A DNA stretch of 64,000 nucleotides from an uncultured Croceitalea sp. (GCA_947495075.1 CANLXH010000001.1:558001-622000); one strand, 5' to 3'. Positions 35,657 through 46,600 are shown, counted from the first letter of the stretch. Numbers and translations: made by a program. Notes: generated by a model not told the origin, from the sequence alone.

Positions 35657-36871
35657 CTAATCCATAAAATACCAGAATTTAGGTTCTGTGCCCAAATCCT
35701 CTTTTAATCGAAATACCTGTTTGTTCTCTAACACCCATCTAATAGTGCTGTCCGGGTCCAACAAATTCCCAAAGATTCTTGCTCCAGTGGGGCAAGCCTC
35801 TACGCAAGCGGGATCATTCCCTGATCGGGAACGTTGAATACAAAAGGTGCATTTTTCCATTACCCCTTTTTTACGCATACGATTACCAAGGTAATGTTGA
35901 TTTTTATTTACTTCGGCCTCAGGCACTTCGGGTTTACTCCAGTTAAATCGTCTACCATCGTATGGGCAGGCTGCCATACAATAGCGACATCCAATACACC
36001 AGTCATAATCTATTACTACTAGACCGTCTTCTTCTCGCCATGTTGCTTCTACTGGACATACATCAACACATGGTGGATCATCACAGTGAAAACATTGTGT
36101 GCCCATATAAAAATGTCCAGCTGCAGGTACTTCATGGTAATAGTTATCATCAGCCTCATTGAATTTAAAGCCTTGACCATCTTTCATCTCATGAATTCGG
36201 ATGTATTGCATCTGAGAATTACGATCTTGATTGTTTTCTTCTACACAGGCACTGATACAATTCATATAGCCTTGACACTTGGAAATATTGAAGGCATAAC
36301 CAAAGAGTACATCCTTTGAAGCGTCAGTAGCTGACATTTTTATATTCTCTTTTTTGCGAAGTTGATACGAGCGTACCAAACGGTCTACGGTAGCTTGTTT
36401 TTCTTCTTGGGTCATGAGCTTATAGTTTCCCTTAAACTGTTCCTCCCAATCAATTTGTGCTTTTTCCTTTGTTTCTTCACCGGCTATGGCACTACAGGAA
36501 GTTTGTACTGCTCCAGCACCTATTAGTAAACTAGCAGTTAGTTTTCGAAACGCAGTTCTTCTATCCATTTTGACATCAAAAACCTGCTGAAAACCATCTT
36601 TTCTTGTTTCCCCAACCATAGTGCCTTCAACAGCTGCATCAAATTCTTCAGCGGTTATCAAATATTCATTTTTTGGCATTGTGTGGGAACCGCAACCATC
36701 TGAAGTACTTCCACAACCACAACTGGAAGCTACGGGCTCTTTTTTTGGAGGGGCGTTATGAGAACCACAACCACCCGAAGTACTACCACAGCCACAGCTA
36801 GAATTCGTAGAAACTGCTTCTCCTTTGCTTACTCCAAAATCCAATGAAAACCATTTCTTTTTATCCCCCAT
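35657..36871 (-). CDS. Fe-S protein with Cys-rich N-terminal repeats (NrfC/HybA type)
   Basis: A 404-residue protein. Residues 160-350 carry four groups of ferredoxin cysteines (CQGYMNCISAC; CFHCDDPPCVDVC; CIGCRYCMAAC; CTFCIQR with CVEAC), the pattern of NrfC/HybA-like electron carriers. A twin-arginine motif (RRTAF, Arg104-Arg105) followed by a hydrophobic stretch and a Cys sits unusually deep in the chain. Before it are two near-identical segments of 13-14 residues (Cys26/28/35 and Cys51/53/60, SCGCGSTS.GCGSH). It is encoded between the cytochrome and NrfD genes. Confidence 0.85.
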   Translation of the reverse strand: MGDKKKWFSLDFGVSKGEAVSTNSSCGCGSTSGGCGSHNAPPKKEPVASSCGCGSTSDGCGSHTMPKNEYLITAEEFDAAVEGTMVGETRKDGFQQVFDVKMDRRTAFRKLTASLLIGAGAVQTSCSAIAGEETKEKAQIDWEEQFKGNYKLMTQEEKQATVDRLVRSYQLRKKENIKMSATDASKDVLFGYAFNISKCQGYMNCISACVEENNQDRNSQMQYIRIHEMKDGQGFKFNEADDNYYHEVPAAGHFYMGTQCFHCDDPPCVDVCPVEATWREEDGLVVIDYDWCIGCRYCMAACPYDGRRFNWSKPEVPEAEVNKNQHYLGNRMRKKGVMEKCTFCIQRSRSGNDPACVEACPTGARIFGNLLDPDSTIRWVLENKQVFRLKEDLGTEPKFWYFMD

Positions 36872-36878
36872 AGTATTT

Positions 36879-37496
36879 CTATTCTCTTTCTTTTACTTTC
36901 TGCGTATTAAATTGCACTGGCCATTTCGAAGCTATTTGTGGTTCATGCGGATTATGACAATTCACGCAGGTCATCGCAGCTCTTGGCTGTGACCATCCAC
37001 CAATATTTTTCCCGTGTGCGCCTCCTTTCCAATCTTCAAATTGACTGGAATGGCATTGGGCACATAACTGGAAACTCTTATTAAAATCAATCGCATTGCC
37101 CGTTAAACTATTCAAATTGTTCATGTCGTTACCATCGTGACAACTAGCACAATTCATGGTATTTTCATTGGCATGGTTTAGTTTGATATCCCAATGCGCT
37201 TTCTGAATTTCCGAACCATTTTGCATTGCGTTCAAAGGTTTTGAATGACATTCAATACAAGCGTATGATTTTATTTGACTTTTGCGCTCAGGAATTAAAA
37301 AAGTATGAGTACCTTCCTTAATTTCAATGGTTTGAATATCCCCAATATAGGTTTCAGAAGAAATATCGGTACCGTGATACTTCTTGCTTTCAGTTTCAAT
37401 CTTTTCGTTAAGGCTATGGTATTCTCCCTCTTTATGCTTGCATGAAAAAACACAGCATAGTAGAACTAAAACGTATGTCAATCTTGCTACTTTCAT
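36879..37496 (-). CDS. tetraheme c-type cytochrome lipoprotein
   Basis: A 205-residue lipoprotein (lipobox FSCK at about residues 16-19) with four heme-binding CxxCH motifs: CIECH, CASCH, CAQCH and CVNCH. It should carry electrons between the quinol dehydrogenase and the terminal reductase at the membrane. Its start overlaps the stop of the upstream NapB-like gene (ATGA), so synthesis is coupled. No exact family name is clear. Confidence 0.82.
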   Translation of the reverse strand: MKVARLTYVLVLLCCVFSCKHKEGEYHSLNEKIETESKKYHGTDISSETYIGDIQTIEIKEGTHTFLIPERKSQIKSYACIECHSKPLNAMQNGSEIQKAHWDIKLNHANENTMNCASCHDGNDMNNLNSLTGNAIDFNKSFQLCAQCHSSQFEDWKGGAHGKNIGGWSQPRAAMTCVNCHNPHEPQIASKWPVQFNTQKVKERE

Positions 37497-38188
37497 TGTG
37501 TACCGTTATTTGTTCTTATGAAGCGTTGTACATTTTCAACTTCTTGTCTCATGGGAACATGACATTGACGACAATTTATACGTTCGGGATGGTCTACCCA
37601 AAGTTCTTTTACAGCAGCTGGTCCGGCATGACACGAAAGACAGTTTTCTCGCATTTGCAATTGATGCGGAATCGCTGGAGGGCTTCCTGGCAATGCATTA
37701 TTGTTACCAACCTCTGGCGCTGGTCTTTTGTAAAAATTGGATGCTACAAATTCTGTTTGTGTTTGTTGCTCTGCATGACATTGCTTGCAATTGATCATTT
37801 CAGGATGGGGCGTAACCGGGGCATAGGCATTGAACTTATCTACAAAACCTCCATTTTGATGACATTGTAAACAAATATTGCCACCTATACCTAATTTTTC
37901 TTTAACCGGATGCGGAATGCTCGGTGGTGCACCGGCGTATGCCCTATTGTCATAATACGTTTCAAGTGTTCTTTGATGATTTTCATCCCTAGGCATGTTT
38001 AAATAATCCAACGCATATTCAGCCCGTTCAAAGACTTTCTTTTCCGAGGGGATTATGGGGATTTCTTTTACATCATGAATTGGAATATAGGCTTCTTCCA
38101 ACCCTTTATAGTAACTATAGGTCCAATTGATTAAAAACCCAATGAACAGGAGAACCAAAATCGATATCATGCCTAGTCTTTTCTTCAC
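37493..38188 (-). CDS. napB: NapB-like tetraheme c-type cytochrome
   Basis: A 231-residue protein with an N-terminal anchor or uncleaved signal and four CxxCH motifs (CLQCH, CKQCH, CLSCH, CRQCH). The segments YAGAPPSIPHPV and ENCLSCH with NCRQCH resemble NapB, which has two hemes; here a NapB-type heme pair appears twice, as if duplicated. The start is a GTG at 38188 (MKKRLG basic n-region). napA ends 2 bases before this start. It is the likely direct electron donor to NapA. Confidence 0.8.
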   Translation of the reverse strand: MKKRLGMISILVLLFIGFLINWTYSYYKGLEEAYIPIHDVKEIPIIPSEKKVFERAEYALDYLNMPRDENHQRTLETYYDNRAYAGAPPSIPHPVKEKLGIGGNICLQCHQNGGFVDKFNAYAPVTPHPEMINCKQCHAEQQTQTEFVASNFYKRPAPEVGNNNALPGSPPAIPHQLQMRENCLSCHAGPAAVKELWVDHPERINCRQCHVPMRQEVENVQRFIRTNNGTQ

Positions 38189-38190
38189 AA

Positions 38191-40521
38191 TTATGCCTTT
38201 TCAATATTTACAGCACATTTCTTATAATCGGGCTCTTTAGAAATCGGACAAAAAGAGTCTAAGGTAATCTCATTGATGAGCATCTTCTCATCAAAGAAAG
38301 GTACGAATACTTGCATGGGAGCAGGCACCGCTCTTTCATTAACAGAAGCGGGTAAGGTTATTTCTCCGCGACGTGTGGTCAACTTCACCATATCTCCTGT
38401 TCTTATTTGCAGACGTTTTGCATCACCAGGATTCAACTCTACATAAGCATGTGGCATGGCTTGATGTAATACTGGTATTCTTCTGGTCATCGAACCGGTA
38501 TGCCAATGTTCGACAACACGACCCGTTCCTAACCAGTATGGATATTCAGCATCCGGTTCCTCAGCGGCAGGTTCATATGGCCGCTGCCAGATGACCGCTT
38601 TACCATCTTTTTTTCCGTAGAAATGAAAGTCCTTACCGTTTGTACAAGCCGGGTCATATTTTGCATTAAATCGCCATTGGGTAGATTTTCCATCCACATA
38701 AGGCCACATCGCTCCAGATTGTGCTTTTAATACCTCTAGCGGCGCCATATTATGTTTCTTACCCTCGTGATGCTTGCGATATTCGGTGTATATTTCTTCA
38801 ATATGGGTTTCGTCTTTATAGTAGAATTGCTTTTCAAAACCCATTCGTTTCGCGACTTCCAAAAGCTGCATGGTATCACTCATGGCTTCTCCTGGAGGTT
38901 CGACCATTTGTTCAAAATATTGAGTTCTTCGTTCGGAATTCCCATACATTCCTTCACGTTCTATCCACATAGCAGATGGTAAAATAACATCTGCGATATC
39001 AGTTGTAGGAGTAGGGTAGATATCGGAAACTACGATAAAGCGCCCTTCTTTTTTTGCACCATCGCGATAGCGTTTTAATTTTGGCATGGTCACCATCGGA
39101 TTGGTAACTTGAATCCACATAAAACGAATATCACCTCTATCTAAGGCACGAAACATTTCTACGGTATGATAGGTGGGTTTCGGGTCAATATTTTCTACAG
39201 GAACATCCCATATTTTGGCCGCAAGTTCTCGATGTTCTTTATTCATGACCACACCATGAGGTAACTTATGTGTTAAGGTACCGACTTCGCGAACTGTTCC
39301 GCAAGCACTGGGTTGCCCTGTTAATGAGAATGGACTATTTCCAGGACTTGAAATTTTACCTGTTAACAGATGAATATTATAGATGATATTATTCATCCAA
39401 GTACCACGAGAATGTTGGTTTGGTCCCATACACCAAAACGACATTACTTTGGTATTAGGGTCGCCGAAATGTGCTGCGAGGTATTTGATATCCTTAACGG
39501 AAACACCAGATATTTTTGAAGCTTTTTCCGGAGTATAATCTTCTAAAAAAGTTTTGTAATCTTCAAAATCAATCGTCTCTGGTTTGTCCGCAAATTTGTA
39601 ATTATCTTCAAGACCATAACCCATTTTAGTCAGCCCTTTGCTAAAGTTACAGTGTTCTTCCACAAAAGTCTTGTTCATCCAGCCATTGTTTATTATCTCA
39701 TAGCAAATAGCATTTCCAACTGCTAAATCACTTTGGGGATTAAAAAGGATGGATTTATCAGCAGCCATACTAGTACGCGTAGTACGTGTAGCAAAATCAA
39801 TAATTTTCACACCTCGCTTTTGACGTTGGTCCAATAGCCTTGAGAACAATACGGGATGCATTTCGGCCATATTATTTCCCCACAATACAAAAGTATCCGC
39901 ATAATCAATATCCTCATAACAACCCATGGGTTCGTCAAGACCGAAAGAAGTCAAAAAACCAGTAACTGCAGTTGCCATACACAAACGCGCATTAGCTTCT
40001 ACGTTATTGGTGCCAATACATCCTTTAAAGAGTTTGGAAGCGACGTATCCATCTGGAATCGTCCATTGTCCTGATCCATAAATGGAAACAGCATCTTTAC
40101 CATGGTCTTTGATGGTTTTCTGCATTTTGGAAGCCACCAAATCCAAGGCTTCCTTCATAGAAGTTTCTACATACTTTCCGTTCTTTTTCACCAAAGGTTT
40201 TGTCAATCTGTCCTTGCCGTACAATGCCAATATAGAATGATACCCTTTTACGCAGCACAATCCCTTATTAACTGGAGATTTTGGGTCTCCTTTTACTGCA
40301 ATAGCTTTACCGTTTTCAGTTCCTATTAGCACACTGCAACCCACTCCACAAAAACGACAAGGCGCTTTTTTCCAATCCAGGTTAGCATCTGCCGGAATTC
40401 CTCGTTCTTGCTCTTCGGCAAATACGATTCCTGGAAACATTCCTGCAGCGGCTGTCATGGCAGATAACACAGCCATCTTCTTAATGAAATCGCGTCTATC
40501 TGTGTGAACGGATGTATACAT
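38191..40521 (-). CDS. napA: periplasmic nitrate reductase catalytic subunit
   Basis: A 776-residue molybdopterin oxidoreductase reducing nitrate to nitrite. It has a Tat signal (RRDFIKKMAV), a [4Fe-4S] site (CRFCGVGC with a later Cys in GLCCVKG), and the molybdenum-ligating Cys181 in ARLCMATAV, the NapA pattern (not the NarG Asp). The frame opens at a TTG (40545), but the ATG at 40521, 4 bases after the napD stop, is the start. It is made with NapD, which binds its Tat signal. Confidence 0.95.
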   Translation of the reverse strand: MYTSVHTDRRDFIKKMAVLSAMTAAAGMFPGIVFAEEQERGIPADANLDWKKAPCRFCGVGCSVLIGTENGKAIAVKGDPKSPVNKGLCCVKGYHSILALYGKDRLTKPLVKKNGKYVETSMKEALDLVASKMQKTIKDHGKDAVSIYGSGQWTIPDGYVASKLFKGCIGTNNVEANARLCMATAVTGFLTSFGLDEPMGCYEDIDYADTFVLWGNNMAEMHPVLFSRLLDQRQKRGVKIIDFATRTTRTSMAADKSILFNPQSDLAVGNAICYEIINNGWMNKTFVEEHCNFSKGLTKMGYGLEDNYKFADKPETIDFEDYKTFLEDYTPEKASKISGVSVKDIKYLAAHFGDPNTKVMSFWCMGPNQHSRGTWMNNIIYNIHLLTGKISSPGNSPFSLTGQPSACGTVREVGTLTHKLPHGVVMNKEHRELAAKIWDVPVENIDPKPTYHTVEMFRALDRGDIRFMWIQVTNPMVTMPKLKRYRDGAKKEGRFIVVSDIYPTPTTDIADVILPSAMWIEREGMYGNSERRTQYFEQMVEPPGEAMSDTMQLLEVAKRMGFEKQFYYKDETHIEEIYTEYRKHHEGKKHNMAPLEVLKAQSGAMWPYVDGKSTQWRFNAKYDPACTNGKDFHFYGKKDGKAVIWQRPYEPAAEEPDAEYPYWLGTGRVVEHWHTGSMTRRIPVLHQAMPHAYVELNPGDAKRLQIRTGDMVKLTTRRGEITLPASVNERAVPAPMQVFVPFFDEKMLINEITLDSFCPISKEPDYKKCAVNIEKA

Positions 40522-40525
40522 AATA

Positions 40526-40762
40526 TTACTTTTTTGGTGTATCAAAGCCTGAAACCAATGCCATAAGCTTTACCTCGTTAATGCTATCCAATTTTTCTTT
40601 GAGTACTTCTTCTTCCTGTTTTGAATAGGTTTCGGTTACTAAAATTAAAACCTCTTTGTTTTCTGCGGGGAGCACTTCACATTGTTCTATTTCTGAAAGA
40701 ACATTTGCCAAGTGCATCTTTTTTCCTTCCTGAGGATGTACCAAATAACTTTTTATTGGCAT
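40526..40762 (-). CDS. napD: NapD-like chaperone for NapA
   Basis: A 78-residue cytosolic protein with the ferredoxin-like NapD pattern (SYLVHPQEGKK near the start and INEVKLMALV near the end). NapD binds the twin-arginine signal of NapA to delay export until the cofactor is in. It precedes napA by 4 bases. The operon has no napC, napG, napH or napF gene in this window. Confidence 0.85.
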   Translation of the reverse strand: MPIKSYLVHPQEGKKMHLANVLSEIEQCEVLPAENKEVLILVTETYSKQEEEVLKEKLDSINEVKLMALVSGFDTPKK

Positions 40763-40767
40763 GGTAT

Positions 40768-42030
40768 CTACTCTTTTTTGGTTTGAAAGAGCGTTGGCTT
40801 AATGGTAACCATTGCCCACGCCCAGTAATTCGAATTATCATCAAAATTATTCTTCAAAAATTCCATTCCCTCAGATGGAAATAAGTGGGAATATCCTGCT
40901 TTAATATTAATGTCTTTTTTAAAATTGTAATTCAAGACAAAATCCGCTTCAACACCTAATTGCCTGCTATCCGTGGCCTGTAAATCGGCGGCAGCTGAAA
41001 AATTATGGATTCGCACATTCAAGGAAGTTTTTTCACCCAAACCAATAACGGAGCCTACGTAAAAGTCTACCAACCCAACATTATTAGCATGATTCCCAAC
41101 AAAAAAATAATCCATTAATCCATTGAATTTATGATTGGTGCCATAAAATGGAGTAAACGCCTTGTTCTCCCCATTGGACGGCGCACCATCATCATTACCA
41201 CTCAATAATTCACCTCCCAAAATCAAAGAAAATTTTGGCTGGAGCTTATAACTAGCCTCTAGTGAAAATAGATATGCGCTTATATCGTTGTTGCTTACAT
41301 CATTACCAAATTGATAATAAAGATTTGAAGCGAGTGCCAAATTTTGCTTCTTATATTTTAAATGTGATCCAAGGGTTTGGCTAAAACGGGTTTCGCTATT
41401 AGCTACATCTACCGCATCAATAAATTGTAGGCCATTGTTTAAGAATAGAAAACTAGCAGAAAAGGTTTCCCAATCTTGATGAAACCACGCAAACTGAATA
41501 CTCTTATAAGTATTCGCAGTAGTAAGAAGATTACCAATATTTGATTCGCCATCTTGGTTAAAGGCAGCACCTAACTTAAGTATTGAGCTGTTCTTTTGGT
41601 ATTTTAGCAAAGCCATGTCATGACTTCTAGCCTGTTGTGCCCACGCTACACTTCCAAAAATACGCTGGTCGTCTAAATCCAAAGCCTGTCTTCCCAGTTT
41701 AAGGGATATTTCTGGAGAAAATAGCAGTTCACCCCAAGCCTGAAAAATTCCAAAACCATTACGGTCTGCTCTATTCAATTGCGGTACATCTCCCCATACA
41801 CGAATATCTTGAACACTCAGGTATAGGTTGAGGTACTCCTTTTTAAGACTGGTATTTAATCGTGTGCGTTGGGATACAAAGGCTGAAGCGTCTGCATTAT
41901 CCGGAAAAAGTGTTCCAAAACCATGACGGTATTCAAATCGAGGTCGTATTTCTGCTTGGATTTCTAATTGACCAAAGCACGATGTTCCCATAAGTAAGGT
42001 TAAACACAGTCTTAGAAAGCATGTTCTCAT
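40768..42030 (-). CDS. outer-membrane porin of the alginate-export type
   Basis: A 420-residue protein with a signal peptide (ends near CFGQ) and a long series of amphipathic beta strands ending in an aromatic-rich C-terminus. It resembles the alginate_exp family of outer-membrane beta barrels, which also includes porins near nitrate reductases. It is the first gene of the nap operon, so a nitrate or nitrite channel is plausible. ATG 42030 is preferred to the TTG six bases before. Confidence 0.75.
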   Translation of the reverse strand: MRTCFLRLCLTLLMGTSCFGQLEIQAEIRPRFEYRHGFGTLFPDNADASAFVSQRTRLNTSLKKEYLNLYLSVQDIRVWGDVPQLNRADRNGFGIFQAWGELLFSPEISLKLGRQALDLDDQRIFGSVAWAQQARSHDMALLKYQKNSSILKLGAAFNQDGESNIGNLLTTANTYKSIQFAWFHQDWETFSASFLFLNNGLQFIDAVDVANSETRFSQTLGSHLKYKKQNLALASNLYYQFGNDVSNNDISAYLFSLEASYKLQPKFSLILGGELLSGNDDGAPSNGENKAFTPFYGTNHKFNGLMDYFFVGNHANNVGLVDFYVGSVIGLGEKTSLNVRIHNFSAAADLQATDSRQLGVEADFVLNYNFKKDINIKAGYSHLFPSEGMEFLKNNFDDNSNYWAWAMVTIKPTLFQTKKE

Positions 42031-42193
42031 TTTCAAATGGAAGTTTGGTTATTCTGTGATTAAGATAATTAAAATAAGCCCTTCAACAAAGCCTAAAATG
42101 ACATTAAATAGTTAAAATCACTTGTTTGGATTTGTTCAAAATAATGGAAAAGACAGCTTCAAACAAATGTGGTGAAACATGAGGTGATTTCTT

Positions 42194-42880
42194 CTATTGA
42201 TTGTTTGTTTTGGGATTATTCTGATTTATATATTTTCCTACTACAATTGCCGTCAAAATAATGAGGTAAAACTGTCCCGCGAGTCCTATTAAAATACTTG
42301 CTTTCTGAGCCAAATGTGTAACAGGTACAATATCCCCATAACCAATGGTCAACAAAGTAATAAAACTGAAATACATTAGTTGTTCCGTTAGTGTATTGGA
42401 ATGGGTTTCACTCATGTGTAAAAGCCCACCCTCAAATGAATTAGGATTGGTAAGTTCAATCGACATACAGATAAAAAAGCCAATCAACCCTAAACATATA
42501 AACCCGCTTACCATGCCCAAAATCACCTTTTTATCAACGGATTTGGAATGCCAAACCTGTTTGATGATTTCATAAGTTATGGTTAGGAAAAAGGCGAAAT
42601 AAATAGCAAATTGGATATAGCTGATATCCAATGTCATTTCACCATTAGTCTGTGCCCACCCAAAAATGATACTACTGGCTACTAGTAAAACCAGGAAAAA
42701 CCAAAACAAATCCTTGCGCTTTGAAATCAAGATAATCCCTGCTATAAGGTTTAATAAAAAAAGGATGGGTCCAACACTTTCTTCAAAGATTTCTCCTGGT
42801 ACGAACAGTGAACCAAATAAAACAGCTATTTGGGTGAAAAAGAAAAACTCAAATCGATTACTGTATAGTTTTTCCTTCAT
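42194..42880 (-). CDS. potassium channel (two-helix pore type)
   Basis: A 228-residue inner-membrane protein with about seven hydrophobic stretches. The last two flank a pore loop with the K+ selectivity filter TIGYGD, which is diagnostic. No cytosolic RCK domain follows. It is the last gene of the RND efflux operon, 9 bases from the outer-membrane protein gene before it. The ATG at 42880 is preferred to a TTG at 42889. A link between K+ flux and efflux is possible but not shown. Confidence 0.85.
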   Translation of the reverse strand: MKEKLYSNRFEFFFFTQIAVLFGSLFVPGEIFEESVGPILFLLNLIAGIILISKRKDLFWFFLVLLVASSIIFGWAQTNGEMTLDISYIQFAIYFAFFLTITYEIIKQVWHSKSVDKKVILGMVSGFICLGLIGFFICMSIELTNPNSFEGGLLHMSETHSNTLTEQLMYFSFITLLTIGYGDIVPVTHLAQKASILIGLAGQFYLIILTAIVVGKYINQNNPKTNNQ

Positions 42881-42889
42881 AATTTTCAA

Positions 42890-43615
42890 TTAAAATGCGT
42901 ACCCCAATTTGATTCCATATCGAAACGCCAATGTGGGAATAGAAGTCTTTTGATTACCATTGATCCTAAAGTCGGAATCAAGCAAATCTATGATTCCTAT
43001 ATCCCTAAGGGTTTCATTTATATCGTCATAAAATGCATCAGGTACGGGTTCAATTTCTATAAGCTCCAAATTATTGAAACTTATGCCTGGTCCCGCAATG
43101 ATAAAATCTATAAAAAATCCATTCTTGATTTCAAGTTTATACCCGATTTCAATACCAATATTGGAGGTGTTCAAATTTGCTTCGATAAGTATGCGGCTTA
43201 CTTCATTAGAGAGAGAGGTGTAGTCTCCTTCAATGTCCCCAATCCTATTTTGATAACGAAAATAGGCCCCAACAAAAAAACCGGTAAGCCCGATATGACT
43301 TTTCTGGGTGTACCAGCGAATTTCCGGAATGAGCTTGATACCCTCAAAATTAAATTCATCGGTTTCAAAGCGTTGAAAACTTATATCCGCTATGTTAAGT
43401 AGACCTGAAGAAAATTTATACCCAGCGGTTAGGGATACTGATATTTTATTCAATATAGGTCGTTCATATTGAAATTGTAGCGTTCCAAACAAAGGCTGAA
43501 TAGGGTCAAAACTTAGATGATTCTTTCGGATATAATTTTGCCCATAAACTTTATAAATGGCGCAGTGTATCAAAAAAACTAATATTAGCTTACTTTTCGC
43601 TGTTTTACTAAACAT
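42890..43615 (-). CDS. outer-membrane beta-barrel protein (DUF3575-like)
   Basis: A 241-residue protein with a signal peptide ending at about VYGQ. The mature part is an 8-10-strand barrel (alternating aromatics, ending in GIKLGYAF, a terminal Phe as expected for BAM substrates) and resembles DUF3575-like proteins. It is the fifth gene of the efflux operon, between the RND pump gene and a potassium channel gene. Role unknown. Confidence 0.72.
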   Translation of the reverse strand: MFSKTAKSKLILVFLIHCAIYKVYGQNYIRKNHLSFDPIQPLFGTLQFQYERPILNKISVSLTAGYKFSSGLLNIADISFQRFETDEFNFEGIKLIPEIRWYTQKSHIGLTGFFVGAYFRYQNRIGDIEGDYTSLSNEVSRILIEANLNTSNIGIEIGYKLEIKNGFFIDFIIAGPGISFNNLELIEIEPVPDAFYDDINETLRDIGIIDLLDSDFRINGNQKTSIPTLAFRYGIKLGYAF

Positions 43616-43629
43616 TACCTAGTGTATTT

Positions 43630-46600
43630 TTAATTCTCAAGCAATTGTTCGTTGAACTTATATTCTTTATAATCGACTTTATACAATACACTATAAAAAG
43701 CGGGAATAAACAATAATGTAATCACTGTACCAAATAACAGACCGACCATAATGGTTACGGCCATAGGTTCCCACATTTCGCCTCCACCCAAATACAATGG
43801 TATTAAACCTAGTACCGTGGTAAATGTTGCTAATAAAATTGGTCTAAAACGTTGTAAGCAAGCCGCTATGATGGCATCTTGAGGTTTGCGTTTTATCTCG
43901 TTCTCCTCGATTTCTATTCTATCCACGAGAACAATGGCATTGTTAATTACGATTCCAGCCAATGAAATCACTCCCAAGAAAGCCATAAACCCAAAGGGCA
44001 CATTAAAAATCAGTAGACCCAAGACCATACCAATTACCCCAAGCGGAATTGTACAAATAATCATCACCATTTTTCTGAATGAATTAAACTGAATGATTAA
44101 CAGCATCACAATAATGAAAGCTGATAAAGGAAGATAACTGGCTACCGCACCCATATTTTCTGCGGTACTCTCCGCATCACCACCGAGTTTATAGCTGTAA
44201 CCTTGACCCCAAGAAGCTGCTTGTTCTTCTAGCCATGGACTTATTTCTGCTGTAATTGCGGAGGCATTTCCATCCGCATTTAACTCACTTGTAACGTTTA
44301 TTGTGCGCGTCAAATTCAATCGCTTGATACGAGTATATTGCCATTGCGGAATTAATGAAGCAACCTGTAATAAGGGTACGCTCTTACCAGAACTTTGCGC
44401 ATATATATTTAGCGTTTCCAAGGAAGCCAAAGACTGCTGTTGGTTTTGGTCACTAAGCATGACAATAGGAATGGATTTATCATTCTCACGATACTCACCC
44501 GTTCTAAAACCGTCCAGTACAGTTTGTAAAGAAGTGGCAATGTCTTGATTGCTTACTCCTGCCAGTTGTGCTTTATTTTGATCAATGTCAATTATAAATT
44601 TCTTTCCTTTTGGTCCCCAGTCATCTTTGATATTCTTGGTTCCTGAAATTCCAAACAACTTAGTTTTTATAGTTTGTGATATTTCTGCCAATTTATCGGG
44701 GTCATCGCCAGAAACCTTTATTTCTATTGGAGTTCCACCGCCACCAGACCCCAAAAGACCTATTTTAATATCTGCGTTAGGAAAGGATGCAAAACTGAAA
44801 GAATCTAATTTTCTAACCATTTCATTGTTGACTAAAAAATTAGAGGTATTTATAAGGATGTGCGCATAATTGGAATTTGCTTCATCAGGATTATACCCTA
44901 AATCATAAGCAGAAGGGCCTTCACCGATATAGGCTGACCAGTCCACAATTCCATCAGATGTAATTTCAGAAACTTGAAGCTCACTTTTCATAAAGGCTTC
45001 TATCGCAGCAACCATTTCTTGGGTACGTTCAATTTTGGTACCCTCGGGAAGGTTAATATCAGCCGTTATCATATTTCTGTCACTGTCTGGGAAAAATACG
45101 AACGCTAATAATCCAAAACCTAAAATTGATAAAACGAACAGTCCAATAATACCGAACAAAACGCTACGTTTCCAAGACAAAGCGACAAGGATTAAATCTT
45201 TGTATTTAGACTTTAGTCCATTAATCATTCGGTCAAGGAAACTTACTTTATTATCTTCTTGCTTTTTTACTTTCAAGAAGAACACACAGAATAGTGTAAT
45301 AATACTCAAAGCGATAATCCAAGAGGATAATAAAGCTATGGTGATTACCACGAAAATTGGCCCCATAATATCGCCCATTACGGATTCTGCCATATAAAAA
45401 GATAGAAATGCAGCTGAGGTTGTTAAAGTAGAAATCAATAGTGGTGTAAAGAGTTCAGAACAAGAATCTATGGCTGCTTTTTTAACATCTGCGCCATTTT
45501 CCAATTTCACCATAACGGACTCCGCCACCACAATACCATTATCGACCATCATACCTAAGGCCATAATCAAAGCAGCCAGTGTAATTTGATTGAGCCCTAC
45601 ATCAATTAAACCCAAAATGAATAAGGTGGTAATTGTAACAATAGGAATCAAACTTGCAATGACCAAACCTGTTCTGAATCCAAGGAAAATGAGCATAACT
45701 GCCAAAACAATACATATGGATTGCAGTAGATTGCCTATAAAATCACTAATCTTTACGTCAATGTAGGTGTCAATAGAGGCTAATCTCCTTACCTCTATGC
45801 CTACAGGAAGTTTATCTCTCCATTCATTAAGTACGACATCGAGTTCCTCCCCTAATTTGATAATGTTCGCCCCATTTTTCAACGAGACATGCAACGACAA
45901 TGCGTCCATTCCATTGATACTTACAATTTGAGTGGGTGGATTGATATAACCCTTTCTAACATTTGTGATATCTTTTAATGGGATAACCTGGCCACCATCC
46001 CCAACAGGAATCAACATCTCTTCAATATCAGAAACATTATCGAAATTTCCGGTAGGTTCTAAAATAATACGCTCATCCTCAACATTAATTTGTCCTCCAG
46101 AGCTTAAAATATTTGTATTGCTTATTAAGCTTTGTAAACGATTGGAGGTCAGGCCGTAACTTTTAAGTCTCGTATTATCAAATTCTACGAATACTCGTTC
46201 CTCTTGGTCTCCGTTGATTTCAACCTTTGCAGCATCTGGCAATTTGATTAAATCATCGCGCATGTCATCGGCATACTCTTTCATTTCCGCAAATGAGAAA
46301 CCGTCGCTCGTTATACCGACCGCAATGCCAAAAACTTCACCAATTCCATCATCTTTGAGCTGCGGTTGTACTCCATTGGGTAAGCCCTGAATACCACTTA
46401 GTTTTCTTCGAAGTCTATCCCAAACAGGTTGTAAATCTTGAGGCTCCACTTGCATTACTAACTCTACATTGACAACAGATAGCCCTGTTCTGGAAGTACT
46501 GGTTACCTTTTTAAGTTCGGGTAATTCCTGAGCAACTTTTTCAATTTTATCGGTCACCAACTCCTCAACACGCTCCGGACTCGCTCCCGGAAAGGAGGAG

